DNA of 64,000 nucleotides from Bacillus_BU sp051233475 (GTDB lineage: Bacteria; Bacillota; Bacilli; Bacillales; Cytobacillaceae). Positions 33,917 to 44,141 of this stretch are shown one piece after another. Numbering within the stretch: the first letter of the stretch is position 1; every line of letters starts with the position of its first letter. The notes under the pieces were generated by a model. The model searched no databases and was not told where the DNA came from. It saw nothing but the letters and a program-made list of their open reading frames with translations. The stretch covers positions 1-64,000 of the forward strand of contig NZ_JBKFGH010000027.1 of NCBI RefSeq assembly GCF_051233475.1. Direction: 5' to 3'. Position numbers and translations under genes: made by a program.

Positions 33917-35347
33917 TTATCTATCACAACCAATCCCATCACCATCACGGTCAAGATGCGTGGCATAGCCTGGCTCTCCTCTATAAATAGGTGCGGCTCC
34001 AGCAGCACGTGCTTCTGAACAATTTTGATAGTATATATTAGTCTGTTGCTGTGCTTGTTGTGCTGCAAGCTGAGCGGCTTCTTCCTGTTTTCTCTGTTCC
34101 TCTGCTAACCTTGCAGCTTCTTCTTGTTTTCTCTGCTCCTCTGCTAAGCGAGCGGCTTCTTCTTGTTGTCTCTGTTCCTCTGCTAAGCGAGCGGCTTCTT
34201 CGTGTTTTTTCTGTTCCTTTGCTAAACGTTCGGTTTCTTCTTGCTTTCGTTTTTCTTCAGCAAGGCGAGCTTCTTCCTCTTGTTTACGTTTCTCCTCTGC
34301 TAAGCGGGCAGAATCATCATTCTTTTCGGAATTAGATTTCGTTACTTCAGTCGCCGGTTTGATTGAGTTTTTTTCTGTAGTTTCTTCCCCAAATGCTACT
34401 GAAAAAATGATCAATAAAGTGAATAAGTAAACAAGCGAGGCAATGGACTTTTTCCACCACTTTCCACTTCGGAAACCAAGAATCTTTTGATGCCATTTCC
34501 TTTTTATTATTTTAAAAGGAATACTAGCCTTGGATAAAATATCATCAAATATTTTACCTGAACTATTTAATACTAATTTGCCTTCATGATGACTAACGAC
34601 CGTTTTAATTGCAAAGTGGTCAATCATAGCATTTGAAAAGAAAGTATAAGGCCAAATAGTTATTTTTCTCGCTTTGCGTTCTTTATTATTGTATTCATAT
34701 AAAAGTACACCGTTATCAATGACAATAAAGTTTCCCTTTTTTTGTTTTTCTTGATAGAAGCCTTCTACAATCAGTTTTGCATCTTTATGCTTTTCATGTA
34801 ATAGTCTTTCACCATTTTTTGTATGTCCTAAATCATCTCGTTTCATAAGAAATGAAGTAATTTTTATATTACTAGTTCGTAAATCTTCTAGTTTTTCAGC
34901 ATGTAGAAAATAGTTAAAATCATGGGTAACTGTTGTAATTATATCCTGTGTATGATGAACAATTTTATATTCTAGAATCTCAATAAACTCTTGGCTATCC
35001 TCATTTTTCTTAATATCATCAAATCTACGCTTTGAGCGACCAATCTTAAGTGTTAATTGCCACTCATTTTTGTCCTTTCCATCGGTTCTTACATCAAGAT
35101 CACTAATTTTCGTATATTTGTATATAATGTGTTCACTTTTGGATAGAAATAGGAAAGATTCTGTTGTTAATACTAGGACTCCATCTAATTCCCGACCACT
35201 ATTTTTATCACATTCTGCCTCTATTATTTTTAGAATTTTTTCGGTAGAGGTTAATAATGTATTTTGTGCCTGGTTTAATAATTTTTCATATTTTGATAAT
35301 AATGCCTTCTGATTCATTGTAGGTCTATTGCCGATCCACTTCTCCAT
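33917..35347 (-). CDS. Membrane protein with PH-like domains, coiled-coil repeats and C-terminal excalibur domain
   Basis: The 476 residues begin with a helical part and two PH-like (bPH/SHOCT-style) domains (about 40-140: GVLVLTTESFLFLSKSEHII; about 190-270: GNFIVIDNGVLLYEYNN). A single membrane helix follows (about 287-308: SIASLVYLFTLLIIFSVAFG). Next come six 13-residue repeats of RLAEEQRKQEEAA type, predicted to form an extended extracytoplasmic coiled coil. A C-terminal excalibur calcium-binding domain (YYQNCSEARAAG, then LDRDGDGIGCDR) completes it. GGAGGG lies five bases before ATG 35347. Excalibur domains occur on secreted nucleases and wall proteins. An island-specific role is unknown. 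Confidence 0.72.
   Translation of the reverse strand: MEKWIGNRPTMNQKALLSKYEKLLNQAQNTLLTSTEKILKIIEAECDKNSGRELDGVLVLTTESFLFLSKSEHIIYKYTKISDLDVRTDGKDKNEWQLTLKIGRSKRRFDDIKKNEDSQEFIEILEYKIVHHTQDIITTVTHDFNYFLHAEKLEDLRTSNIKITSFLMKRDDLGHTKNGERLLHEKHKDAKLIVEGFYQEKQKKGNFIVIDNGVLLYEYNNKERKARKITIWPYTFFSNAMIDHFAIKTVVSHHEGKLVLNSSGKIFDDILSKASIPFKIIKRKWHQKILGFRSGKWWKKSIASLVYLFTLLIIFSVAFGEETTEKNSIKPATEVTKSNSEKNDDSARLAEEKRKQEEEARLAEEKRKQEETERLAKEQKKHEEAARLAEEQRQQEEAARLAEEQRKQEEAARLAEEQRKQEEAAQLAAQQAQQQTNIYYQNCSEARAAGAAPIYRGEPGYATHLDRDGDGIGCDR
34073..34306. repeat. Six tandem 39-base repeats inside the excalibur gene
   Basis: Each unit encodes RLAEEQRKQEEAA or a variant. The three units nearest 34073 (C-terminal end) are the most alike at DNA level, suggesting recent expansion or slippage; copy number may vary between strains. 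Confidence 0.8.
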
Positions 35348-35495
35348 GATAGCCCTCCATAAAGCGAAATTTTTTTTTAAAATTTTTCCGCCTGATTTGT
35401 CATACGATCTAATCTCGAAAATTATTATACTATTTATTAATATCGTTATTTCATTTTCGACAAAATAAGACATACAAGGATGCAAAAACAAAAAA

Positions 35496-35531
35496 GGCAT
35501 CTTCTTGGACAAAACTGAACAAGAAGGTGCC
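35496..35531 (-). terminator. Terminator of the 1252-residue helicase gene
   Basis: GGCATCTTCTTG (35496-35507) and CAAGAAGGTGCC (35520-35531) form a 12-bp stem with one mismatch or wobble. The minus strand then reads TTTTTTGTTTTTG. The rest of the 35348-35762 gap shows no gene. Confidence 0.75.
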
Positions 35532-35762
35532 TATTTATTACCAACTAACATAATTAATTTAAATAAGAATCCTCTAAACGAAGTTTTTCTGTAGACTCGT
35601 TCAATACAGAGATTATCTTTATAACATGGTCAGACTTTATTAAAAATGCATTTACAAGTGTACATTGTTAATTTAATTGGAGATTCTTTTTCCATCTTTT
35701 ATTAAGCAAAGGTACATATAATTAGTATAGTTAAATGTAAATTCAAAGGTCAAAGCCATAAA

Positions 35763-38700
35763 CTAGTATACCACTTTTTCCCGAACTTCTTCACTCTTTA
35801 ACAACTCTTTTAATTTCTGGTCAATTCTTTCAATTTCTGCTGAAGGGTTCTTCCACCAGTTACGGCTCCAAATTCTCTCGATGCTCCAGCCCCTGCTTTC
35901 TAAGAATCGTTGACGATAAACATCTCTTTCTTTTGCATTAGCAGAACTATGGTACATAGCTCCATCACACTCAATGCCCAAAATATACTTGGAAGAATCC
36001 TTAGGATGAACAACCGCTAAATCTATCCGATATCCAGACATACCAACTTGAGTAGTTACTTCATAGCCTAAATTTCTCAGTTGATAATACACTTGTTCTT
36101 CAAATGGGGAATCAAAGTGTAATTCTTGTAACTGGACATGCGTGTTTACATTTTCATTGATTTCTTGAACTACTGCCTGGATATGTTCTACCTGGGCTTT
36201 TGAAACAGCCTTTACATATTTTAAATAAGCCTTCAGTAATTTTGGCCCTAATTGAGATGTGTTAGCAACATTCAGCTCTTCAGGCTCAACACTTGTTACG
36301 ACAGTGATTGCTTCCTTTGCTCTTGTTACTGCTACGTTAAGCCGGTTTTCTCCACCTTTTTGATTAAGCATTCCAAAACGATTATAAATCTTACCTTCTT
36401 CATTTTTGGCATATCCAATTGAGAATATAATGATGTCTCTTTCATCACCTTGAACATTTTCAATATTCTTCACGAAAACTCTTTCATCTAAATCTCTTGT
36501 CATCATTTGATTATATACTGCATTAAATTCTTCATCTTCTCCAGCTGTTTTTTCAATTAGATCCAATATTTTCGTTTGCTGTTTAGCGTTAAAAGTAATG
36601 ATTCCTACTGTTTTATTTGGTTTATGAATAAGGATTTCCTTAAGAGTATTTATTACTTCTCTAGCTTCAATTTCATTTGATTGGTTATTCCATCTTCCCT
36701 CAACCTTTTTCCATTTTAAAGCAGGAGGATTTTTAAACGGAACAACGTTAGGTGCTATTTGGACATGTCCATTATAAAAGGCATGATTCGAGTAGTTGAT
36801 TAGTTCTTCATATTTTGAACGATAATGCCATTGAAGGATTTTCTCTGGGAATCTTCTTTTAGCCAAATTTAACAAACTGATTGATTCATCTGTATCGTAT
36901 TGCTCATCCTCATCCTCGTCATTAACAAAGCTAGCTTGAAACATATTAAAAGGAGGAAGCTGCTTTTCGTCACCCGCAATGATTACTTGCTTAGCTCTAT
37001 AAACGGCAGGAATTCCACTTTCAACTGTACATTGTGATGCTTCATCAAAAATAACTAAGTCAAATAGACCCTCCTCCAATGGAAATATGGAAGAAACAAT
37101 TTCCGGAGAGGCTAACCATACCGGCATGATCTCCACTAACCCCTTATTGGCAAATTGATTTACCAACTTACGAAGTGGCCATATCTGTCTTTTTTTACCG
37201 ACCTGATGTTTTAACTCACGTACACTCCTAGAGTAGGTTGTTTGGACTGTTTCAACATTCTTGTTTAGCGAATGGATTAAGTATTGGTTCGCTGCATTTC
37301 TTTTTTCCTCTATTAGGTTAGCAAATGCTTCCCGAATTCTTGAGAATTCATTAGTTGAAATCTTTTGTACTTGTGGGTTTTGTTTTTCCGATTTATCGAT
37401 CCAATGAATATACGCCGAATTTCTCACTAAATCAAGCCAATAGTCTGGCAGTGAGGCATAGTCATCATTCATTAAAGTTTTTTTCGATAATTTGGCAATA
37501 ATCTTTTTTGTCTCTTCCGAACAATAATTCCAATAAACATCCATTTGTTGTAGATCTTCAAAATCACGATGCAAATATTCCAGAATTTTGTCTAAGTCAT
37601 TTATTGGGATATCCCCTTCAGAAATACGTTGTTTAAAAACGTCTATCTTTTCATTTGCAAAATATTTTTTTAGTTTTTCAACTTCATCAGCCATCTTTTT
37701 CGTCTCTTTACCTAACTGATGCATTAATATTAATGATTTTTTTACCTTTAGCCATTCAGGAGAATTCGTTCCCTTAAATTTTTCTCCCTCGATTAATTCT
37801 TCTATAATTGATTTTCCTGAGAAAGAGGTCCACCACCATAATCTCAACCCATGTAGTGTTCGTTTTTCCCCCTCTAAATCAGGAAAAATTTTATCCAACT
37901 TATTTTCGATCAACCATGTATATGCTGGCGTTATTTTTTCATGGTCCAATGAATTAATGTATTCCACTGATTTTGTTGCTTGTCCAATTATTTGATTTAA
38001 TAATTCTATTGCTTGGAGCTTTTCCTTCATATCAAAACTTGCGAAGGATTTACGATCTTTCAATGAGTAATCGTCATCACCAAATCGTTCATACCATTCC
38101 GCATAGGTATATACGCTTTCTAACACGTTTTCTAAGATATCTTTATTTAATGAAGATAAAACTTCATTTAAATCGATGATTTGATTTGTTTCACTGACAG
38201 GCTTTGCGAGTCCATATAAATCATATAATCTGTATCCGTATTCCTGATATTTATACAGCGCATCTGCAATGCTATTCAACATTTCTTCCTGCTCCGCTAA
38301 CTTCTTAGTCGTTGAAGTTAGAACATTAATTGTTTGTTCATTTGTCAACGGATTATGATTGAATAACGATTCGATTTTGGAATAAAGTTTTTTACGATCA
38401 TTTTTTTCGTCATGAACAAGAGCAATATTATTCGTTAACCCTAAACTATCTAGCCTTTGGTAAACTACATCTAATGCAGCTCGTTTTTGACATACAACTA
38501 ATATTTTTTTGCCTTGGTTAAGGCCATCAGTTACTAAGTTAACTATGACTTGGGACTTTCCTGTTCCAGGTGGACCGTGAACAACTATTCCTTTTTTATA
38601 ACGAGCTTCTTTTAGAATTTCTTCTTGTGATCCATCCGTCTGTAAGAGGTTTAATATATCCGATTTAGTGATGTCCTTAATAACATCTTTTTCTTGGTCA

Positions 38701-39521
38701 AGATCTTCAGCTTCGGAATATTCCTGGTCTTGTGTAGCAATTAATTGGCCAGCCAAAGCTAAATCACTCTCATTTGAGAGCTCGATTAGAAATTCATAAT
38801 CTTTAACAAGGGATGATCCTCCCTGTGGAAAATTGCCTATTATTGCATTTTCAATCAAGGTTAAATTCGTAACAGCGGGAATTTCATTTGATTTGTATTC
38901 TTTTAGTTTCGTGATACCTTTCGGACTAAATGATATATTTAAATCAAATTGTTTTAGAAACGATACCCATTCATCAAAATTAAATTTTGAAGCACACTCA
39001 GCAGCTTGTTCATAAAATTCTTCCGAAAAATTAAGATTATTAAGCTTTTTAAATGCCAAAAATAAAGTTCGATTGATTTGAGGTTCACCCTCATCTAATT
39101 GTAAGATCCATTTTTGAGAGTTAACGTTATTCTTTTCAAGTCTTAAAGGATATAAAAATAGTGGGGCTTGGAAAAACGTTCCGTCTGAAAAGGTTCCTGA
39201 TAAAAAAGGAAATCCTAAATAAAAATCATGAACCCCTGTTTCTTCTTCTATTCCTTTTATATTCCTTAGCAGATCTGTAAGTTTCTTTGATATCAACATT
39301 GAATCTTCATTATCTAATTTGGGTTTCAAAATGGTAATATCACTTTTTGTTTTCTTGATAATTTTCTCTACGATTGTTTTACTTTCAATTTCATTTTGTA
39401 ATTTATCTAACTCAGTTAGGTCAAAACTCCACTTGTTATATATCTTAAGTAATCGAATGGAGCGATTTCGACGGCTAATATCATTTAGCTTATCCCTCAT
39501 ATGTATCAATTTGTCTTTCAT
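35763..39521 (-). CDS. DUF4011-SF1 helicase-Vsr-like nuclease (single-gene defence protein)
   Basis: The 1252 residues start with a DUF4011 N terminus (KLNDISRRNRSIRLLKIYNK, GFPFLSGTF, FQAPLFLYPL). A Upf1/Dna2-like SF1 helicase is split by long inserts: GIVVHGPPGTGKSQVIVNLV near 335, FDLVIFDEASQCT near 825, VIIAGDEKQLPPFN, LQWHYRSKYEELINY, NVQGDERDIIIFSIGYA and RLNVAVTRAKEAI. The C-terminal Vsr/MTES_1575-type nuclease has DSPFEEQVYYQLRNLGYEV, YRIDLAVVHP and LGIECDGAMYHSS. All motor motifs and the Asp/Glu-Cys-Asp core are intact. The combination matches the DUF4011-helicase-Vsr class of predicted anti-phage proteins. GAGG lies nine bases before ATG 39521. Confidence 0.85.
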   Translation of the reverse strand: MKDKLIHMRDKLNDISRRNRSIRLLKIYNKWSFDLTELDKLQNEIESKTIVEKIIKKTKSDITILKPKLDNEDSMLISKKLTDLLRNIKGIEEETGVHDFYLGFPFLSGTFSDGTFFQAPLFLYPLRLEKNNVNSQKWILQLDEGEPQINRTLFLAFKKLNNLNFSEEFYEQAAECASKFNFDEWVSFLKQFDLNISFSPKGITKLKEYKSNEIPAVTNLTLIENAIIGNFPQGGSSLVKDYEFLIELSNESDLALAGQLIATQDQEYSEAEDLDQEKDVIKDITKSDILNLLQTDGSQEEILKEARYKKGIVVHGPPGTGKSQVIVNLVTDGLNQGKKILVVCQKRAALDVVYQRLDSLGLTNNIALVHDEKNDRKKLYSKIESLFNHNPLTNEQTINVLTSTTKKLAEQEEMLNSIADALYKYQEYGYRLYDLYGLAKPVSETNQIIDLNEVLSSLNKDILENVLESVYTYAEWYERFGDDDYSLKDRKSFASFDMKEKLQAIELLNQIIGQATKSVEYINSLDHEKITPAYTWLIENKLDKIFPDLEGEKRTLHGLRLWWWTSFSGKSIIEELIEGEKFKGTNSPEWLKVKKSLILMHQLGKETKKMADEVEKLKKYFANEKIDVFKQRISEGDIPINDLDKILEYLHRDFEDLQQMDVYWNYCSEETKKIIAKLSKKTLMNDDYASLPDYWLDLVRNSAYIHWIDKSEKQNPQVQKISTNEFSRIREAFANLIEEKRNAANQYLIHSLNKNVETVQTTYSRSVRELKHQVGKKRQIWPLRKLVNQFANKGLVEIMPVWLASPEIVSSIFPLEEGLFDLVIFDEASQCTVESGIPAVYRAKQVIIAGDEKQLPPFNMFQASFVNDEDEDEQYDTDESISLLNLAKRRFPEKILQWHYRSKYEELINYSNHAFYNGHVQIAPNVVPFKNPPALKWKKVEGRWNNQSNEIEAREVINTLKEILIHKPNKTVGIITFNAKQQTKILDLIEKTAGEDEEFNAVYNQMMTRDLDERVFVKNIENVQGDERDIIIFSIGYAKNEEGKIYNRFGMLNQKGGENRLNVAVTRAKEAITVVTSVEPEELNVANTSQLGPKLLKAYLKYVKAVSKAQVEHIQAVVQEINENVNTHVQLQELHFDSPFEEQVYYQLRNLGYEVTTQVGMSGYRIDLAVVHPKDSSKYILGIECDGAMYHSSANAKERDVYRQRFLESRGWSIERIWSRNWWKNPSAEIERIDQKLKELLKSEEVREKVVY

Positions 39522-39746
39522 AATTGTAAACCTCTTTCAATGGTTTCTTGCACTACTCCTAAACATAGGAGTGTAAAACATTTATCCTGGGTATTCAAAA
39601 AATATTATTTCTTGAGTAGTTCTTTTTACATATGATATTATATCAAATAATTAAATAAGCACCTTTAAAAAGTGGTTTTTGTCATATTATTGGTATAATT
39701 CCCAAAAATAATGATACTAATATTTCAGCTTCTATTATAAAAGAAA

Positions 39747-39775
39747 AACCTCATCATATTACGACTAGTGAGGTT
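39747..39775 (-). terminator. Terminator downstream of the decayed gene
   Basis: AACCTCA (39747-39753) pairs with TGAGGTT (39769-39775); on the minus strand TTTTTC follows. It probably belonged to the gene now decayed at 39979-40347. The rest of 39522-39978 is AT-rich and empty. Confidence 0.5.
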
Positions 39776-39978
39776 ATTGAATATTTTAACGGAATATATT
39801 AACTAATAAACATTTTTGATTTTATTTTAACATTTACAATTGGATTTCTGAACACAGGTTATTTAACATGAAGCAATTACCTTTCTTTTGGTTGCTATAA
39901 AGTCGAATAATCATAATTTAGTCAGTGCTGCTTTGGTTTGGTTTAATAGAGTAAAACATAAATACTATTTATCCCTTT

Positions 39979-40347
39979 TTATTTAAATGAATCTTTAGTT
40001 TTTGTAACAATATCCCTTAACTCTTTAGCCTTAAAATCTTTTACAGCTAATGATCCATCTTGGATAATATGTCTTTGAATTCAGGTATTTGTTTTCCATA
40101 TACATAACCATTTCCTGATGAAACAAACTCCTTAGAAACTATTTCCTTTTGGGTTAGCAATTTAGTGATAAAACCGGTGTTTAATTGTTGATGATTTAAT
40201 GAAGGATGCAAAAGAATAGAGCAATTTTGAGAGTGTAAATAATAAAATAGCTGGGATCCCTTTACCATCCACATACATAGGGATCAACCAGCTATTTTTT
40301 GGAACCGAACTTGGCACCAAAACACCACTATTTTTCATATTGCACAA
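39979..40347 (-). pseudogene. Frameshifted gene remnant of unknown family
   Basis: Three protein-like segments lie in consecutive but shifted frames on the minus strand: SGVLVPSSVPKNSWLIPMYV (frame 1), LHSQNCSILLHPSLNHQQLN through GNGYVYGKQIPEFKDI (frame 2), and IQDGSLAVKDFKAKELRDIV ending in KTKDSFK (frame 3). At least two frameshifts (near 40240 and 40075) are needed to join them. The product would be about 120 residues. No ribosome binding site was seen at the 5' end. I do not recognise the family. Confidence 0.5.
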
Positions 40348-40406
40348 TTAATAAGCTATTCAATTTACCTAATAAGAAGCCAGCATAATTTACATAGCCA
40401 CAACTT

Positions 40407-41438
40407 TCATTCTTTATTTAAAACACTTAAAAGATGATCGTAAATATTTGTCCAGGAATCCTCGAGATTAATCGTCATAACCGCCATTTTAATCCGCTCA
40501 TCCCACTGATATACTTCATTCACTTCTATCCCGTTATAAGGGTAGATTAGAATGCCTCTGACGCTTAGGCTGGATGGCTGATGCATGAGGTATGTATAAA
40601 GCTGGTACATATTATGGCTGTGAAAGGACGATTTCCCAAAATTCTCCTGAAAGATGTTTTTATAAAACTTTGCATCGATAACAATCTTTTCCGGGCTGTT
40701 TTTATTCGTTAATGAAACATCCGTTTTCATAGTTGGTAAAAGCGACTGTTTACCGATGAGTCTCCATTGCATAATTTCTGACGACACACGATACTCGTTT
40801 TGTTCAATCCTGTAAAAATGGAATAGGAATTTCTCAAACAACTGATTAAGAGTTTTCTCATCAATCTCAGCTGAAAAGAGACTCCAGTTACCACGTTTGT
40901 GCGAAAGGAAAGTTAGTTCGTGGAGAAGCCTAGCGATATGAACCATCCGCTTGTAATGAACCGTGTGCCTACCAAACTGAATCCTATTAAACATATCCTT
41001 AGTAAGCTTCTGGCACTCTATTTCAGGCATCGCTTCCATCAGTACAAAACTCTTTTTCCTTATTTCTTCCTTAATAAAGCGATTACTACTAATTGCACTT
41101 AATGTGGACTTCATCACCTGGTTAAGCAAAATTTCGGATGAATAATTGTCCTTCACACAAACCACCATTGGCAGCTTGGCAATGAGAAAGGGCATTGATT
41201 CATTCATCAACATGCGACCACCTAGGTTTTTCGTTGGCTCGACCCGGGTAACATAATTTTTTACTAACCGGTGCTGAATTATATTTTCTGCTTCCCGCAA
41301 AAATTGAGTTGCCATAAAATCATAGGTGATAAGATCTTCGTCAAAATCGTTCAAGCTTTTTACAAGCTCCGGCATCTCATTGGCATAACTTAAAAGACAG
41401 AACAGATTCCGAATTGGTACCTTGAAAATTCCATCCAT
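40407..41438 (-). CDS. mcrC: McrC-like nuclease subunit of a type IV restriction system
   Basis: The 343 residues begin with the McrC N terminus (FKVPIRNLFCLLSYANEMPE), have a central LNQLFEKFLFHFYR, and a PD-(D/E)XK core TMKTDVSLT...KIVIDAKFYK with Asp and Asp-Ala-Lys. McrC supplies the nuclease that cuts modified DNA recognised and translocated by McrB. ATG 41438 lies one base after the McrB stop codon; its GGAAGGG ribosome binding site is inside the mcrB 3' end, indicating coupling. Confidence 0.88.
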   Translation of the reverse strand: MDGIFKVPIRNLFCLLSYANEMPELVKSLNDFDEDLITYDFMATQFLREAENIIQHRLVKNYVTRVEPTKNLGGRMLMNESMPFLIAKLPMVVCVKDNYSSEILLNQVMKSTLSAISSNRFIKEEIRKKSFVLMEAMPEIECQKLTKDMFNRIQFGRHTVHYKRMVHIARLLHELTFLSHKRGNWSLFSAEIDEKTLNQLFEKFLFHFYRIEQNEYRVSSEIMQWRLIGKQSLLPTMKTDVSLTNKNSPEKIVIDAKFYKNIFQENFGKSSFHSHNMYQLYTYLMHQPSSLSVRGILIYPYNGIEVNEVYQWDERIKMAVMTINLEDSWTNIYDHLLSVLNKE

Positions 41439-41439
41439 T

Positions 41440-44016
41440 TTAAATCCCTTCCAGTAAGCCCCTTGCTACTTCAGGGCGATCATAATAATACTCTTCAAGG
41501 AGAGGTCTAATTTCATATGTTATTATTCCTTCGAACCAATCTGTTTCATCTATTTCACCCGGCTTTGAAGAGAAAAACGAATGTCCGATAGCATAGCCAC
41601 TCCCCAATTGGTAATCACTTACTATTTCTCTATTCACTTTTTCAACAACATATAAAATCTTGTCTACCATTTGAGCAGTTACTCCCTGATGATAAAGCGA
41701 AAGCTTCCATTTTTCGTTAAAAGCTGGTTCAACCGATACAAACGCAAATCGACGTCTAAGAGCCACTTCAAGCTGTGCAAGAGACCGATCTGCTGTATTC
41801 ATTGTCCCAATCAAATACACATTAGATGGGACGGTAAACTTTTTTTTCGAATATCCCATTGTTACGTATTCATCACGTTTATCCCTCTCAATCAGCAAAA
41901 ACAATTCACCAAATATTTTGGAAAGGTTTCCTCGATTGATTTCATCAATGATAAAGTAGTAGGAATTCTCCGGGTTTTCTATAGCCTTTTGACAAAAATC
42001 ATAGAATATTCCAGTTTGCAAGGAAAAGCCTGTTTCATCGGGTCTAAATCCCATTACAAAATCCTCATAAGCGTAGTTTTGATGAAACTGCACCATCTCA
42101 ACCCTTGCATCATCTCTTTCTCCTATTAGGGAATATGCAAGTCGTTTGGACACAAATGTTTTTCCTACTCCCGGCGGCCCTTGGAGAATTATGTTTTTCT
42201 TATAATGAAGTAAATTGGCAATTGTTTCATATTTTTCCTCATCAATAAAGACTTCCCCCAAAAAGTCTTCTTTGGTATATGGAACTAATGTGGGCACTCT
42301 AGGTTTTTCCATTACAAAATCGGCTATAGCTTCCTTCAAAGCCGGCTTCAGAATCCATTTAAAATGATTATCCTCAGTATACTCCCCATCAAAAGGTACG
42401 CACCAATACCAATCCTCCCCGCTCACTTTTGTAGGTGTTGGGATACCGGTAGCAGCAATTATCCGTTTTGCAAGCTGGACAACTGGTGTGGTAAATGAGG
42501 TAGGATGTCTATCCAATGCATTAGCCAATTGGGATGCAGTTGCTCCGCCACCAAATTCAAACATTTTCAAAAGGTATTCCAAATCGCTTTTTTTAATTAC
42601 AGATTCATCTCCGAGTAGCTTTGCCCATGTTTCAGTTGTTATTGGTGAAGGAAAAATATATGAATTTTTTTGTTCCTTAACTCCTTCAAGGGCCGTTTCG
42701 TTAAGTGTTTCCTTATACTGATTAATCACCGAGCCCATATTGTATTGGAATTCTTCGTATGTAAATGATTCGTAATCTGTGGTGAATAGTGTATCTTTAC
42801 CCCTCTCCGGATGCTGATCACCATACAAGAGTCCATAACGGATTCCATTCTCATCAATTGAGACGAAAAATTGAGGTGCTGTCCTGTGAGTGGAATGACC
42901 TTTTTCATACACTGCAAGCCAGCATTCCGATCCGCCAAAATTCTGGTTCCAACTATATCCATTAAGAACTTTATCCTCAACAAATACTAGCCCCTGTGTT
43001 TCGTTTAGTTGGCGAATAGCTTCGTGAATTTTCCTTTGCTCCTCGGTGACCTTCTTTTTCTTATCAAAATAGTATAACTGAAACAAAATAGAGAAATTGT
43101 TCCATGATTGCAAAATGTTTGTTTCGTAACGTTGCTTCACTTCGTCCTTAATTTCCTCTAATTCTTCCAAAGATATCTGGCCAATTTCAATGATTTTTTC
43201 GATTACCTTAAATTTTATTAAATTAATCTTTTCGGAATTCTGGTACATTTTTCGTAAGGTTTGAAGAGTATCAAATTCCATTTTTGAAATAGCCTCAAGC
43301 ATGAGATCTGGGCTTTGTTTGAACAAAGCAAGTTCAGCTGCACTCTTATAAAGATATTCAATTGCACTTTCTACCTTAATTTTGTGGTATTGGGTACTGC
43401 AGAAGAAAAAATCTTGAATGTCGAGCATAGTCAACTCCGGATAATCAGACAGAAGATGTTCAAGGGTTATTTCACATATATTAAAATATGTTTCATAATT
43501 ACTACCTACAGTTCCGAGCTTAAGATCAATCCCGTAGGATCTCTTAATATCTGTAAATACTTCCTGCTTATATAGGGGATATTTAGCGTAATCATATGCT
43601 GCCAATAAATAGCCAAACAATGGCGCCCCAAGTGATATTTGGGGGTTGAAGGCTTTCCCTGCTTCACGGAAAGCCTCTATTCGTTCTTCAATGGGTAAGT
43701 TCGACTTATATAGTTGAATCCAGAGTTCTGCCACTTCAACCGGGCACTCCTCGGCAAATTTAACCAAATCTCCTGTATTGCTCCAATGAACAAAACTCCC
43801 TGAGTTCGGGTTCTCCTTTTGGATTTTTCTGGCCAAGTCGGTTACGGTCCGTTCCGTAATTTCCTGCTGGTTCATAAATTCATTCAACCTCGATAGTATT
43901 TCCAACTTATAGGCCTCGTCATATTGGTCAGTTTCTTTAAAGTCCAAGTATTTCTTGAAGGAAATATCTATGTATTTGTCTTTTAAAAGAGCTTTTTCTA
44001 ATTCATCGTAAGTCAT
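41440..44016 (-). CDS. mcrB: McrB-like AAA+ GTPase subunit
   Basis: This is an 858-residue protein, larger than E. coli McrB. About 580 N-terminal residues form the specificity region (including a HTH-like stretch near 490 and WYWCVPFDGEY). They are followed by an AAA+ motor: NIILQGPPGVGKTFVSKRL, YYFIIDEINRGNLSKIFGEL and LIGTMNTADRSLAQLEVALR, the MNTADRS being the McrB GTP signature. The N terminus should set which base modification is recognised; this cannot be read from sequence. It is operonic with mcrC. Confidence 0.88.
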   Translation of the reverse strand: MTYDELEKALLKDKYIDISFKKYLDFKETDQYDEAYKLEILSRLNEFMNQQEITERTVTDLARKIQKENPNSGSFVHWSNTGDLVKFAEECPVEVAELWIQLYKSNLPIEERIEAFREAGKAFNPQISLGAPLFGYLLAAYDYAKYPLYKQEVFTDIKRSYGIDLKLGTVGSNYETYFNICEITLEHLLSDYPELTMLDIQDFFFCSTQYHKIKVESAIEYLYKSAAELALFKQSPDLMLEAISKMEFDTLQTLRKMYQNSEKINLIKFKVIEKIIEIGQISLEELEEIKDEVKQRYETNILQSWNNFSILFQLYYFDKKKKVTEEQRKIHEAIRQLNETQGLVFVEDKVLNGYSWNQNFGGSECWLAVYEKGHSTHRTAPQFFVSIDENGIRYGLLYGDQHPERGKDTLFTTDYESFTYEEFQYNMGSVINQYKETLNETALEGVKEQKNSYIFPSPITTETWAKLLGDESVIKKSDLEYLLKMFEFGGGATASQLANALDRHPTSFTTPVVQLAKRIIAATGIPTPTKVSGEDWYWCVPFDGEYTEDNHFKWILKPALKEAIADFVMEKPRVPTLVPYTKEDFLGEVFIDEEKYETIANLLHYKKNIILQGPPGVGKTFVSKRLAYSLIGERDDARVEMVQFHQNYAYEDFVMGFRPDETGFSLQTGIFYDFCQKAIENPENSYYFIIDEINRGNLSKIFGELFLLIERDKRDEYVTMGYSKKKFTVPSNVYLIGTMNTADRSLAQLEVALRRRFAFVSVEPAFNEKWKLSLYHQGVTAQMVDKILYVVEKVNREIVSDYQLGSGYAIGHSFFSSKPGEIDETDWFEGIITYEIRPLLEEYYYDRPEVARGLLEGI

Positions 44017-44141
44017 AACTTCTCCCCCTCGTACTGGATAGCATTTTTGGCAATTACTCTTCGATATTTATCCCTAAACAATCCACTTTTGTAAAACTGA
44101 TTCCATCAACAAATATAAAATTTTTGATATTCAGTAATGTT

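Noticed and set aside
34073..34306. Regular tandem repeats that could be mistaken for a CRISPR array
   Set aside because: Units are contiguous 39-mers without spacers and encode the coiled coil of the excalibur protein.
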